Source of the DNA: Georgenia satyanarayanai
Lineage (GTDB): Bacteria > Actinomycetota > Actinomycetes > Actinomycetales > Actinomycetaceae
Reading direction: 5' to 3'
NCBI RefSeq assembly: GCF_900116375.1
Contig: NZ_UETB01000019.1
Coordinates: 1-50,179, forward strand
DNA: 50,179 nt
The translations under genes were made by a program, and so were the position numbers. Under the pieces are notes generated by a model that did no database searches, was not told the DNA's origin, and saw nothing but the letters and a program-made list of their open reading frames with translations. Of this stretch, positions 23,618-32,715 are shown in pieces (the stretch's first letter is position 1; every line of letters begins with the position of its first letter).

Positions 23618-25522
23618 TTAGCCGACCCGGGCGAGGCGCTGGTTGCGCAGCCAGAAGGCGGCACCGCCAGAGCCGAGCAGCAGGGCCGCGAGGAGTGCTG
23701 CCAGCGCCACTTCGGCGCCGGTCACCGCGAGCGGACCGCCGGCGGCGGACTGCGGAGCAGCGCCGATGCCAGGCCCGCCGGCGTCGTCAGTGTCGACGAC
23801 ACCACCCGTGTCCGGCTCGTTGTCATCGCCGTCGTCCCCGGGGGCAGGGGTGGTCGGGGACTGGGACACGACCAGGGAAGCAGTGAGCTCGGTACCGGTC
23901 TGCACACCGGTGAGCACGACCGGGTACTCCCCCGGGGTTTCGGGTGCCGTCACGTCGAAGGAGGCGACGCCGTCGATGACGTCGGCCTGGCCAACGGGCT
24001 CACCGCCCACCGTGGCGAGGACCTGCCGGTCACCGAACAGCTCGGACGAGGCCGCGGTCACGGTCTGCCCGGGCGCAGCCGAGGAAGGCTCGAGGGTGAG
24101 CGTCGCAGCGGCGCTCAGGGACGCCAGGTCACCATTGAGCTCGAGGGCGTCCATCGTGGTGAAGAAGGTGTCCGTGTCGTCGGTCAGCCCGGCCACGTTC
24201 GCCCCGCCAGGGCCGTAGGCCGCGATCGGGACCGACGCGCCGGTGTGCTGCTGGGAGCCACCGGCGGGTGCCGTGCCGTAGGCAACGATCATCTCCTGGC
24301 CGTCGGCGGTGAGGAGGTTGACGCTGAGCCCGGGCGGGGTGGAGCCGACGATCTGGCTCGTGTGGGAGTGGTCGGCGGTGATGACGACCAGGGTCTCACC
24401 GTCGGCCTTGGCGAAGTCGAGCGCGGCCTGGACGGCCTCATCCAGCTCGATGGTCTCACCAATTTGCCCGCAGGCATCAGCGGAGTGGTCGCGCTTGTCG
24501 ATGCTTGCGCTCTCCACCTGGAGGAAGAAGCCCTCGTCACCGTCGAGGAGCTCGATCGCCTTGCCGGTCATGGTGCCCAGCGAGGTCGCCGGGTCCCACT
24601 CGGGGTTCTCGGTGCAGCTGGCTGCCGGCTGGTTGCCGCCACCCTCGGTGGCGATCGGGCCCGTGTACCGCACGGGGAAGTTGCCCGGGGTGAAGAGCCC
24701 CAGGACAGGGGCGCTCTGGTCAGCGGCGGAGAGGCCGGCGAGCTCGGCGGAGTCGGTCAGGTAGGTGTAGCCGCGCTCGGCGGCCTGCTCCTGGAGGGTC
24801 TGGCCGGCCCACGGGCCGGCAGCCGCGGTCTCGCCCATCGTGGCGTTGCCGCCACCCAGGACGACGTCGGCGCGCGCGTCGAGCAGCTGCTCGGTGATGG
24901 AGCCCAGGCCGCCGTTCTCCTTGGCGAACGTCGGGCAGGTCGTCGCGGTGGCCTGCGGCCCGTAGCACCGGCGCGCGTTCACGTGGGCGAACAGCGCGGC
25001 AGGGGTGGCGTCCTGGATCTCCGAGGTCGAGACGTTGCCCGTCTTCAGGCCGTTGGCCTTGGCGATCTCCAGGAGCGTGTCCTGAGGGTTGTTCTCGACA
25101 TCAATGGACAGCGCACCGGTGTAGGTCTTCGTGCCCGTCGCCCACGCACTGGCGGTGGAAGCGGAGTCGGGCACGTAGTGGACCTCACCGTCGGGGGTGA
25201 GGTCGTACGTCGTCTTCTGACCGGTCACCAGCAGCGGGTCCAGGCCCGGCAGGGTGCCCGCGGCGCCCTCGGCGTAGTTGCGCGCGATGGTGATCTCCGA
25301 CGCGCCCATGCCGTCCCCGATGATGAGGATGACGTTCTTCGCGGGCCCGTCCATGATCGCGGCCTCAAGCGCAGCGGTGCGGTCCTCGACGTTGCGCGTA
25401 GCGCCCCCGTGGTCACTGACGTCCGCGACAGCCATCGACGGCACAAACGCGAGACCCACCGCGCTAGCGGCAACCAGGGAGAGGCGGCCCGCCCTCCCCC
25501 GCTTTCCAGCAGAAGTCCTCAT
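23618..25522 (-). CDS. phoA: Alkaline phosphatase PhoA, sortase-anchored
   Basis: The 634-residue secreted alkaline phosphatase has a signal peptide (residues 1-33), metal-site Asp in NVILIIGDGMGASE (Asp70), catalytic Ser120 in VPDSASTASAWATG, and later metal ligands in SIDKRDHSADA, ITADHSH and QQHTGASVP. After the catalytic domain (to about 440) come an Ig-like beta domain, a Pro/Asp-rich linker and a C-terminal LAVTG motif with membrane helix and basic tail (FWLRNQR). That is a class E sortase anchor, so the enzyme should be linked to the cell wall. GAGGGA precedes ATG 25522. A possible PHO box lies upstream. Carriage on a plasmid beside metal genes is unusual. Confidence 0.93.
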   Translation of the reverse strand: MRTSAGKRGRAGRLSLVAASAVGLAFVPSMAVADVSDHGGATRNVEDRTAALEAAIMDGPAKNVILIIGDGMGASEITIARNYAEGAAGTLPGLDPLLVTGQKTTYDLTPDGEVHYVPDSASTASAWATGTKTYTGALSIDVENNPQDTLLEIAKANGLKTGNVSTSEIQDATPAALFAHVNARRCYGPQATATTCPTFAKENGGLGSITEQLLDARADVVLGGGNATMGETAAAGPWAGQTLQEQAAERGYTYLTDSAELAGLSAADQSAPVLGLFTPGNFPVRYTGPIATEGGGNQPAASCTENPEWDPATSLGTMTGKAIELLDGDEGFFLQVESASIDKRDHSADACGQIGETIELDEAVQAALDFAKADGETLVVITADHSHTSQIVGSTPPGLSVNLLTADGQEMIVAYGTAPAGGSQQHTGASVPIAAYGPGGANVAGLTDDTDTFFTTMDALELNGDLASLSAAATLTLEPSSAAPGQTVTAASSELFGDRQVLATVGGEPVGQADVIDGVASFDVTAPETPGEYPVVLTGVQTGTELTASLVVSQSPTTPAPGDDGDDNEPDTGGVVDTDDAGGPGIGAAPQSAAGGPLAVTGAEVALAALLAALLLGSGGAAFWLRNQRLARVG

Positions 25523-25588
25523 GATTCCCTCTCGACGCGTGAACAGCCCCGACCGGGGCCCGCCTCAGGCGATCACGCGCACATTGCG

Positions 25589-25610
25589 AGCGGTTGAACG
25601 CGGAACGAAC
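25589..25610 (-). promoter_or_regulatory. Candidate PHO box of phoA
   Basis: On the minus strand two 11-base units, GTTCGTTCCGC and GTTCAACCGCT, follow one another, about 66-90 bases before the phoA ATG. They match the direct-repeat-unit design of actinobacterial PhoP boxes (consensus recalled as GTTCAYYYRGC-like). An overlapping dyad (25588-25595 with 25608-25615, GAGCGGTT) is also present. Confidence 0.45.
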
Positions 25611-25734
25611 CGCTCATGACGGGATCCTGGCGGCCACCAAGGCCCGGTGACGACGCCGGCACCTCCCGGGCCCCGCGTCACAGACCCCCGCTGGGCCCGC
25701 GCGTGGGACTCGGGATCGGGTTCCACATACGACA

Positions 25735-25755
25735 CGGCCCCAGCCGCCGGGGCCG
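25735..25755 (-). terminator. GC hairpin after the DUF4913 gene
   Basis: CGGCCCC-7 nt-GGGGCCG forms a 7-bp stem ten bases past the DUF4913 stop (25765). It lacks a T tract on the minus strand, so it is a plausible but unproven terminator of the T4SS minus arm. Confidence 0.45.
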
Positions 25756-25764
25756 CTCGCCTAG

Positions 25765-26211
25765 TTACACCGCCTGCCGCACATCTGGGAACAACCCAGC
25801 GGGCGGCGGCTGGTACGGCAGGGGCTCCCCTTTCCGGGTGTGGTTCTCCTTCGCGTCTGGGTCGACAGCGCTGAAGGGGCCGTCTGGGCTCATGAGCATC
25901 GCCATGTGATGGTCGGCGTGGTCACGCCACCACACGCTCATACCGGTGGCCGGGTCCCGGCGAAGATGCTCCCAGGCGCGCCACAGCGCTTCGAGGCGGA
26001 TGATGGCTTCGTCGTGCTCCCACCAGCGCGCGGCCCACACCCGGTGCCGGCCGTCGATGCGCCGCCGGTAGACGTGGCGCAGGTACTCCCGGACGAACTC
26101 GTCGACCGAGCCGTAGTACAACGCCGACCCGGCCTCCCCGCCCGCGTCATCGACCTCGCCCGCGCCTGCCTCAGCGCCCTCGTCCTCGACAGCATCAGCC
26201 CAGTCGCTCAT
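25765..26211 (-). CDS. DUF4913 family protein of the transfer locus
   Basis: The 148-residue protein has an acidic N-terminal tail. A compact domain follows with YYGSVDEFVREYLRHVYRR, AARWWEHDEAIIRLEALWRA and GMSVWWRDHADHHMAMLMSP, the layout of DUF4913, a family common in actinobacterial T4SS loci. ATG 26211 overlaps the T4CP stop (ATGA). The function is not known. It is soluble and Trp-rich and, by location, is likely a cytoplasmic accessory to the coupling protein (inference). It is the last gene of the minus-strand transfer arm. Confidence 0.8.
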   Translation of the reverse strand: MSDWADAVEDEGAEAGAGEVDDAGGEAGSALYYGSVDEFVREYLRHVYRRRIDGRHRVWAARWWEHDEAIIRLEALWRAWEHLRRDPATGMSVWWRDHADHHMAMLMSPDGPFSAVDPDAKENHTRKGEPLPYQPPPAGLFPDVRQAV

Positions 26212-28004
26212 CACACCTCCCCGGCACCAACGGCTGCCTCGACGGCGGCCGCCGCGCTTTGTGCTTCACGGATGGTGCGCTCGGCCTGCGGGTCGTGAGC
26301 CGCGATCGAGGCCTCGACCTCCGCGGCGTGAGGCCCGTGCATCCACGGCTGCGTGCGGATGAGGGTGGGCCGCGAACCCGAGGCCATCACGACCGCGCGC
26401 CCCTTGGGCAGCGCGGCGAGGTCGGCCACGTCCAGGATCCGCTCGCGGTGGAGCTGCTGGGACACGGTGCGGTGCCCGCGGCCGTGGGAGGTGGAGGAGG
26501 ACAGACGGTCGTAGTCCCCGATCATCCGCGACAGGTCCTCCAGGAACGCGGCCTCGCTCACTCCCCCGCCGTAGACCTTCACGTTCGAGGCGCTCCACAG
26601 CTTTTTCATGCCCGACTGTCCCCACACCTCCACGCCTTGGGACCAGGACTGCAGGATCGTCATGAGCACGATCCCGCGGGAGCCGTAATGGCTGTAGAGG
26701 TTGGGCAGGTCGCGCCAGCGGCACACGTTGGCCGCCTCGTCGAGGACCCCGAGCAGCGGGGTGCCCAGCCGCCCGCCCCGTGAGCTCGCGGCCAGGTCCT
26801 CGGCCGCCTCCACGACGGCCACGGTCAGCGCCGTTACCAGAGGGCCGGCGGTGCCGCGTCCCTCCTTGGACAGGGAGTACAGCGTGCCGCCATCGGCCCG
26901 GACGAAGTCCTCGGGCCGGAACTGTCGCCGCGGGTCGGCCACCCCCTGCGGGGTGACCCACCGGGCGACCTGCCGGTTCGTCAGGCACGAGGCCATCTGC
27001 TGCGCCGTCCCGAACACGCCCCCGCGCTGCTTCTCCGGGGCCGAGACGACGCCGGCGACCTGGTCGGCGGTCAGCGTGTACCCGTGCTCGTGGAGGATGT
27101 CCACGGCGGTCTCGTCGGTGGGCCGGGTCAGCCAGCTGTACACATCGGTGATCGGCCGGTGGTCCAGCGCCGCCGCCAGCAGCAGGCCGGCGAGCAGGTC
27201 CTGCCCGGCTGGGTCGAAGTAGGCGTCGGTCCTGGCGCCGGGATCGCGGGAGCCGGTGGCGAAGTGGTCGGCGAGCTTCGCGGCCCGCACCTCATCGGTC
27301 ACGTAGGACAGCGGGTTCCACCACCACGAGGGCTCCTCGAGGATGATGGCCTGGGGGTCGAAGACCCACACCGGCCCGGCCTGGGCGCGCACGTCGCGGG
27401 TCGCGTCGACGACGTCACGCTTGTTCGAGGTCACCAGCACCGACCCGGGGGCCTCGAGGATCGCCGGCACCGCCCGGCTGGTCGTCTTGCCGGTGCGCGG
27501 CCCCCAGATGTCGATGTGCATGTCCTCCCACGACCCGTACAGCGGCTCGTTCTGCGCCACGGTGCGCCCGATCGGCACCCCTGGCGAGGCGTTCACGCCC
27601 AGGCGCGTGGCAGTGCCCAGTGCCTGCTTGCGCGTCAGGTCCTGCACGTCGCGCCCGCGGCCCATGTACCGCGCGGCGCGGTCCACCCGGGACCGCCGGG
27701 CCCGGACCCGGTGGACCAGCAGGCCCGCGGCGACGATGAGCACGACCAGGACGACCGCCAGGGTGGCGATGACCCACCAACCGGCCGCCCCCGGCCAGGC
27801 CAGGTCCCCGCCCAGCAGCCCGAACAGCACGGAGAACGGATCGGCCGGAAGGTCGGCGCCGGTGTCGGCGATCCGGTGGCCCAGGTGCATCGCGGCGTAG
27901 ACCCCGCCGACGACCACGATGACCCCGGCGATGGCCACCCACACGAGGACCGCGTCGCTCGAGGCGCCACCGGGGTCGCGGCGCCGGTTGTTCGGCAGGC
28001 TCAC
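26211..28004 (-). CDS. Type IV coupling protein (VirD4/TraG-like ATPase)
   Basis: The 597-residue coupling protein has two N-terminal membrane helices (about 18-40 and 75-97), a Walker A motif in DIWGPRTGKTTSRAVPA (about residues 168-183), and a Walker B motif in TPLLGVLDEAANVCRW (about 415-430). It would bring the relaxase-DNA complex to the secretion channel and energise DNA transport. The C-terminal region contains GSRPTLIRTQPW, a family signature in actinobacterial TraG-like proteins. GTG 28004 overlaps the stop of the VirB4-like gene (GTGA) and its stop overlaps the DUF4913 start, so translation is coupled. Confidence 0.92.
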   Translation of the reverse strand: MSLPNNRRRDPGGASSDAVLVWVAIAGVIVVVGGVYAAMHLGHRIADTGADLPADPFSVLFGLLGGDLAWPGAAGWWVIATLAVVLVVLIVAAGLLVHRVRARRSRVDRAARYMGRGRDVQDLTRKQALGTATRLGVNASPGVPIGRTVAQNEPLYGSWEDMHIDIWGPRTGKTTSRAVPAILEAPGSVLVTSNKRDVVDATRDVRAQAGPVWVFDPQAIILEEPSWWWNPLSYVTDEVRAAKLADHFATGSRDPGARTDAYFDPAGQDLLAGLLLAAALDHRPITDVYSWLTRPTDETAVDILHEHGYTLTADQVAGVVSAPEKQRGGVFGTAQQMASCLTNRQVARWVTPQGVADPRRQFRPEDFVRADGGTLYSLSKEGRGTAGPLVTALTVAVVEAAEDLAASSRGGRLGTPLLGVLDEAANVCRWRDLPNLYSHYGSRGIVLMTILQSWSQGVEVWGQSGMKKLWSASNVKVYGGGVSEAAFLEDLSRMIGDYDRLSSSTSHGRGHRTVSQQLHRERILDVADLAALPKGRAVVMASGSRPTLIRTQPWMHGPHAAEVEASIAAHDPQAERTIREAQSAAAAVEAAVGAGEV

Positions 28005-29551
28005 TGCGGCGCCTCCTGTCCCAGCAGCCCGGTGCGGGACCGCTCAGTCCACCGCGCCGAGCTCATGTGCAGCGACTTCTCCGCCGCGGTGAGGGTGAGG
28101 TCGACCGGGATGCCCGGCCGGCCCCCGACCTTGACGAGGAACTTGCCCAGGCCTGGCGGGGGTGCCTCCCGACCCTCCTTGGTGTCCCAGGCGGGTGGGT
28201 CCTGCCAGCCGCCGAGGAGCTCCTGCTCCTCGCGGGACAGGCCCACCACCGAGCTGAGCAGCGGCATCTCACTCAACGGCAGACCCCCGCACACGATGAA
28301 CCCGGCCCGCTCGATGAAGCCCATGGCCTTTTGCCGGTCCTCCTCCAACGGCAGGGACCGCAGGTCCTTCATCGTGTGGGTAATCATCGCCAGCCCCACC
28401 CCCACCGTGCGGTTGAGGCGGGTGAGGTAGTCGACCCGGTCCACCAGGCCGGGGCCGGCCTTCAGGGCCTGGTGCAGCTCATCGAGCACCACGAAGTAGT
28501 GCCGCCGCGTCTCCAGGCCCACGTCGGCCAGGACCTGGGCGATATTGACCACGGCGAAGCCGGCCGACCAGGACGCCAGCAGCGCCACGGCGCGCAGGTC
28601 GCTGTCGGACTGCGGGATCGCGGACACGTCGTAGACCACGGCACGGTCGCGGCGCATCGGCTGGGTGGTGGGCTTGGCGAACACGTCACCGAACTTCCCG
28701 CCCGGCCCCAGGGCGACGAGGGCCGCCTCGAGCTCCTCGGTGACCTCCTGGTAGCGGGTGGCCGCACCGCGGTCCAGCGCCGCCTCACGCAGCTCCGCTG
28801 GAGCGGCGCGCACCACCTGGAGGAGGTCAGGGATCACCGGCACCCCGTCGTGGTGCTCATCGAGCCACGTCAGCGCCCGGGCCAGGATCGTCTCCTCCCG
28901 CGCCGTGGGGGCGCTCTTGCGCAGCACCGTGATCAGCGAGGACAGCATGTTCAGCCGCAGGCCGTGGGCGTCGGCGAGCACCTCCTCCGCTTCCCGCCCG
29001 AAGCCCGCCGCGCGCAGCCGCGCGGCGGCGTCGGGCGCCTCTCCGGGGTCCAGGACGTTCAGGGCACCGCGGTTGCGGCCCAGGGTGATGACCTGCCCGC
29101 CGAGCCGGTCGACCATCTTGATGTAGTCAGGCCGGGTGTCCCCCAGCACAAGCGGGATCACCCCGTAGCCGCTGAGGCCCACCGCCATGCGCATCACCGC
29201 CGACGTCTTACCCAAGCCGGGGCGGCCAAGGAAGAACACCGACGGGTTCCCGATGAGGTTCGCGCGCTGGTACCAGGAGATCGGGTCACAGCACAGGGTG
29301 GCGCCGGTGTGGATGTGCCGGCCGAACGGGACCCCGACCATCGGGGTGCCGGCGCCGATGGCGAAGGGCCACAGCCCGCACACCTGCACGGTCGTGCCGC
29401 GCCACTCGGGCGGTGTCTGCAGGTAGACCGACTCCCCTCGGCCTCGGCCGAGCCACCCGCGCATCGGCGGGCGCCGCGGCCGCACGGGTGCCGCCTTCGC
29501 TCCTCGTGCACCCCGCCCGGACCGCTGGCCGACATCCTCAGCTGTGGTCAC
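28001..29551 (-). CDS. VirB4/TraC-like conjugation ATPase
   Basis: The 516-residue protein carries Walker A FFLGRPGLGKTSAVMRM (about residues 107-123) and Walker B HYFVVLDELHQAL (about 350-362), with later motifs MITHTMKDL and the C-terminal AEKSLHMSSARW. It corresponds to the ATPase domain of VirB4. The usual VirB4 N-terminal domain is supplied separately by the SCO6880 protein encoded upstream. It would power assembly and substrate transport. GTG 29551 overlaps the SCO6880 stop; TGA 28001 overlaps the T4CP start. Confidence 0.9.
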   Translation of the reverse strand: MTTAEDVGQRSGRGARGAKAAPVRPRRPPMRGWLGRGRGESVYLQTPPEWRGTTVQVCGLWPFAIGAGTPMVGVPFGRHIHTGATLCCDPISWYQRANLIGNPSVFFLGRPGLGKTSAVMRMAVGLSGYGVIPLVLGDTRPDYIKMVDRLGGQVITLGRNRGALNVLDPGEAPDAAARLRAAGFGREAEEVLADAHGLRLNMLSSLITVLRKSAPTAREETILARALTWLDEHHDGVPVIPDLLQVVRAAPAELREAALDRGAATRYQEVTEELEAALVALGPGGKFGDVFAKPTTQPMRRDRAVVYDVSAIPQSDSDLRAVALLASWSAGFAVVNIAQVLADVGLETRRHYFVVLDELHQALKAGPGLVDRVDYLTRLNRTVGVGLAMITHTMKDLRSLPLEEDRQKAMGFIERAGFIVCGGLPLSEMPLLSSVVGLSREEQELLGGWQDPPAWDTKEGREAPPPGLGKFLVKVGGRPGIPVDLTLTAAEKSLHMSSARWTERSRTGLLGQEAPQ

Positions 29552-31056
29552 AGCTTCTCCCTGAGCTCGGCCGGGATCTTGATGTGCTTGGGCAGCACCA
29601 GCCCCAGCGGCAGGGAGGCCGCGAAGGCCGAGTCCTGCGAGCCGTACACCGGGCGCAGCCGCAGCCGCGCCGTGGCGGCCAGGTTGTCCACCGCCGCCCG
29701 TGCATCGGCCTCCCGCGCCGGGTCACCGACGGTGGCGGTGACGAGCATGCCGAACTGCACCAGTCCCGCCCCGGAGGCCTCCTCACTCGCCGTGGCGGCC
29801 GCGGAGCGCACCGCGAGACTGTCGCGGGCCGCGGGCTTGCTCGTCGCCGTCATTCGGAACTCCGCCGCCCGCAGGTCGGCCTCGACGATCGCGGCCGCGC
29901 GCGCCGCGTCGATCGGCCGGTAGAGCAAGGTGACGCGCTTGCGGGCGATGTCGCGGTGCGGGGCGAGGAGCCGGGCCAGCACCCCGGACTGCACCGTTCC
30001 CCTGGGCGCCTGGCTCATCGCCCACGTGCACGAGTAGGCCGAGTCGTGCCGGTAACCGTCCCAGCTCGCTTGCGCGGCCGCGGGCCCCACGTCGGGCCAC
30101 GACAGCTCGGGGACCTCCCCCGCGGCGTGTGCCTCGTCGATGAGGACCGCGGCCGCCGGATCGTAGGCGATGCGGATGGCCTCACACAGCTCCTGGCCCG
30201 ACAGGGGGTGCGCGGCGCCGGCGCCGGTGGCCTGCAGGCCCCCGGTCAGCCCGGGGAGCCGCGCGGCGAGCTCGCGGCCCATCTCCTCGGCCTGGCGCCG
30301 CTTGCCCCCCGTGCGGTGGGCCGCGGTGAAGGTGATCGCGACATACGCCTTGACCGTTGAGGAGCCGGCCGGGTAGCGCATCACCACCTCGCGCAGCATC
30401 TCGCGGGCGAACGTCGGGGCGTTCTCATCGAGGTTGAGCTCGACCTCGCGCCGCAGCCGAGACCCGGAGTCCGGGGCGGTCTCGATCGTCACCGACGCGG
30501 CCTCCACCCCCGGCTCATCCCCCAGGCCAGCCAGCCAGTGACCCCAGTCCGCGACCCAGATGTCGATCTGCTCCTGGTCCACCAGGGCCGCGCCGTCCGG
30601 TTCGGTGCCGATGACGATGGAGAAGTTGGAGGTGGCGGGGGTGTAGAGCAGCGCGAAGGGGCGGCCGTAGGAATCGGTGAACTCACTCATCCGGATCGGG
30701 GCCGCCAAGCCGGGCAGCTGGAAAGTGCCCCACTCCGCGCGTCCCAGCGGCCCGGACCGGTAGATGTGCGTGCCACGCGAGCGAGCCGACCACCACGCCG
30801 CCCGCGCACCGGCACGGCTGACCAGGCTCCGGCCGTGGGAGTCCTTCGTCAGCACGGCGAGCATCACCGCCCCCAGCACGCCCGCGACGACCACCGCCTC
30901 GAGCAGCCCGGCGATCATCACCATGAGCACGACCATGATGAGGCCGACCAGCAGCAGCGCCGTCCCCACCGAGCCCAGCCCGAGGATCCCCGCCGACGTC
31001 GGACGCCGCCAGTTGCCGTAGGTGCGCGGGCTCCTGCCTGTCTCAACGGCTGCCAC
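29548..31056 (-). CDS. SCO6880 family T4SS protein (PrgI/VirB3-like plus VirB4 N-domain-like)
   Basis: The 502-residue protein has two closely spaced membrane helices (about residues 20-70: GSVGTALLLVGLIMVVLMVM; EAVVVAGVLGAVMLAVLT). A large domain of the SCO6880 family follows (GTFQLPGLAAPIRM; PFALLYTPATSNFSIVIGTEPDG; WLAGLGDEPGVEAASVTIE). No Walker motif is seen. The N-terminal pair resembles VirB3/PrgI and the rest the non-ATPase half of VirB4, so with the next gene it would rebuild a VirB3-VirB4 unit. GTG 31056 with GGGGAGGG upstream was chosen. It overlaps the VirB6-like stop by 14 bases. Confidence 0.88.
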   Translation of the reverse strand: MAAVETGRSPRTYGNWRRPTSAGILGLGSVGTALLLVGLIMVVLMVMIAGLLEAVVVAGVLGAVMLAVLTKDSHGRSLVSRAGARAAWWSARSRGTHIYRSGPLGRAEWGTFQLPGLAAPIRMSEFTDSYGRPFALLYTPATSNFSIVIGTEPDGAALVDQEQIDIWVADWGHWLAGLGDEPGVEAASVTIETAPDSGSRLRREVELNLDENAPTFAREMLREVVMRYPAGSSTVKAYVAITFTAAHRTGGKRRQAEEMGRELAARLPGLTGGLQATGAGAAHPLSGQELCEAIRIAYDPAAAVLIDEAHAAGEVPELSWPDVGPAAAQASWDGYRHDSAYSCTWAMSQAPRGTVQSGVLARLLAPHRDIARKRVTLLYRPIDAARAAAIVEADLRAAEFRMTATSKPAARDSLAVRSAAATASEEASGAGLVQFGMLVTATVGDPAREADARAAVDNLAATARLRLRPVYGSQDSAFAASLPLGLVLPKHIKIPAELREKL

Positions 31057-32710
31057 TCGGACCCTCCCCTTCCCCCTCGCCCGTCGCTTGCTCACCCACG
31101 CTGCGCGCGGCGCCCGAGGCCGCCGCGCCCGCCCGCCTGCCCGCCTCCAACGCCGCGCCGGTGGCCACACCCGCCGGGCCGGCGGCTACCCCAGCAGCAC
31201 TTCCCCCACCGCCGGCCTTCGCTCCGATCGCCGCGGCGCTGGTCCCACCTCCGCCCGCCTGCGCGCCAACGCCCACCGGAGCTCCGCGAGCCCCGCTGCT
31301 CGAGGCCGCCGCAGCGCTACCGTCGCCGCGCGCCGACCCGTGCGGGCCGCCCGGGCTCGGGGCGCCAGAGCTACGGCTGCCCGAGGGTCCGGGAGTGTCC
31401 GATCCTCCGCCCGAGCCTCCTGGACCGGTCGCACCTCGCGGGCCATCGGAACCCGCCGCGCTGACCGCGGCCGCGCCGCCCCTGGCGGCCAGACGGCCGA
31501 TGGCAGCGGCGCCGGTGGGAAGCGCCGCCATCGCACCCATCGCCACCGCTCCCCCAGCCGCGCCACTGGCCACCGCGCCCACCATCGGAGTCACAAAGCG
31601 CATCAGCGCCGGCATCGCGAACAGCGCGATGATCATCAGCATCAGGCCCGTCAACACGGCCAAGAGCCCGGTGCCGTCGTCGGAGAAGACGTCGGTGCCC
31701 ACGAGCTGGAAGGCCGCGGCGTAGACGATCGCGGCCGCCGGCTTGTACAAGATGAACGCCACCAGCCAGGCGACACACTTCTTGAACCAACCCCTGCCGA
31801 TCTCCGTGTTCGTGAACGACGCCGCCAACGGCAAGATCCCGGTGAGGATGACGAGCATCCCGCCCCGAGCCACCATGAGCAGGATCTGAATCGCGGCACC
31901 GAGGATGGCGATCAGCCCAAGAATGATCACCAGCAGCGCGCCCAGGCCCCCCGCAGCCGTGTTCGTCGTCAGCGCCAGGATGTCCAGCATGCTCTGCCCA
32001 AAGCACGCCGAGTCACTCGTGACGTCGCACTCCAGGGAGCTGTTGAGGATCCACACGGCGAAGGAGTCGGCGGCCGCCACCAGCAGGCTCACGATCGTCA
32101 CTCCTGCGCCGGCGACAACCACCAAGGTCAGAAGCGACCTCACCGTCTCCCGTCCCGGCTCAGCGCGCTGCTCCCACGCCATCCTGGCCGCCCCGATGAC
32201 CACAGAGACCACCGCGGCGGCGCCCATGTACCACCACAGACCGGACTGAAGGAACAGGACCGCGCCGCCCGCATTACGCGGGCCAGCCGGAAGCACGCCG
32301 GAGACCAGCGCACCAGCTGCCGCCAGCAGGACAACCGCGCCCAGGATGAGCCCCAATCGACCGACGGCAGCCATCCCCTCACCCGCCCGCACCCGGGTAG
32401 CAACCAACGCCCCCAGGGCGAAGAGCGACAGGATGGCAACCGCCAAGCTGATCCACGTCACGTAGCCCATGACGGTCGTGATGGTCGCGCCGGAGGCCGG
32501 CGCCACATCCCCTGCGGCCAGCTGGGAAGAGCCACCCGTGCCGGTGAGGTTCGGCGTCCCGATGTGCACCCACACGGTGCCGAGCGAAGCAATCGCCTTA
32601 CCGAACGCCTCCACCACTGCGTTCGCCATGTTCTCGATGGCATCACCCACCGTGGACTCGACCCAGTTCCCAAGGTTGCAGCCCACTTCCCACCACGAGC
32701 ACTCTGTCAT
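31043..32710 (-). CDS. VirB6/TrbL-like polytopic T4SS channel protein
   Basis: The 555-residue protein has an N-terminal extracellular-type segment (WWEVGCNLGNWVESTVGDAI). At least seven membrane helices follow between residues 70 and 380 (for example ALVATRVRAGEGMAAVGRLG loop, ALLVIILGLIAILGAAIQIL, GLMLMIIALFAMPALMRFV). The tail is long, cytoplasmic and low-complexity, rich in G, A and S (residues 390-555). This is the TrbL/VirB6 layout of the inner-membrane channel. A pair of cysteines (LECDVTSDSACFG) may form a disulfide outside. ATG 32710 is preceded by GGGG; GTG 32719 is an alternative overlapping the upstream stop. Confidence 0.88.
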   Translation of the reverse strand: MTECSWWEVGCNLGNWVESTVGDAIENMANAVVEAFGKAIASLGTVWVHIGTPNLTGTGGSSQLAAGDVAPASGATITTVMGYVTWISLAVAILSLFALGALVATRVRAGEGMAAVGRLGLILGAVVLLAAAGALVSGVLPAGPRNAGGAVLFLQSGLWWYMGAAAVVSVVIGAARMAWEQRAEPGRETVRSLLTLVVVAGAGVTIVSLLVAAADSFAVWILNSSLECDVTSDSACFGQSMLDILALTTNTAAGGLGALLVIILGLIAILGAAIQILLMVARGGMLVILTGILPLAASFTNTEIGRGWFKKCVAWLVAFILYKPAAAIVYAAAFQLVGTDVFSDDGTGLLAVLTGLMLMIIALFAMPALMRFVTPMVGAVASGAAGGAVAMGAMAALPTGAAAIGRLAARGGAAAVSAAGSDGPRGATGPGGSGGGSDTPGPSGSRSSGAPSPGGPHGSARGDGSAAAASSSGARGAPVGVGAQAGGGGTSAAAIGAKAGGGGSAAGVAAGPAGVATGAALEAGRRAGAAASGAARSVGEQATGEGEGEGPSGSR

Positions 32711-32715
32711 GGTGT

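Noticed and set aside
23606-25597. 663-codon open frame on the plus strand opposite phoA
   Set aside because: It is a by-product of high GC. The minus strand encodes a full alkaline phosphatase with all motifs, and the plus frame has no domain.
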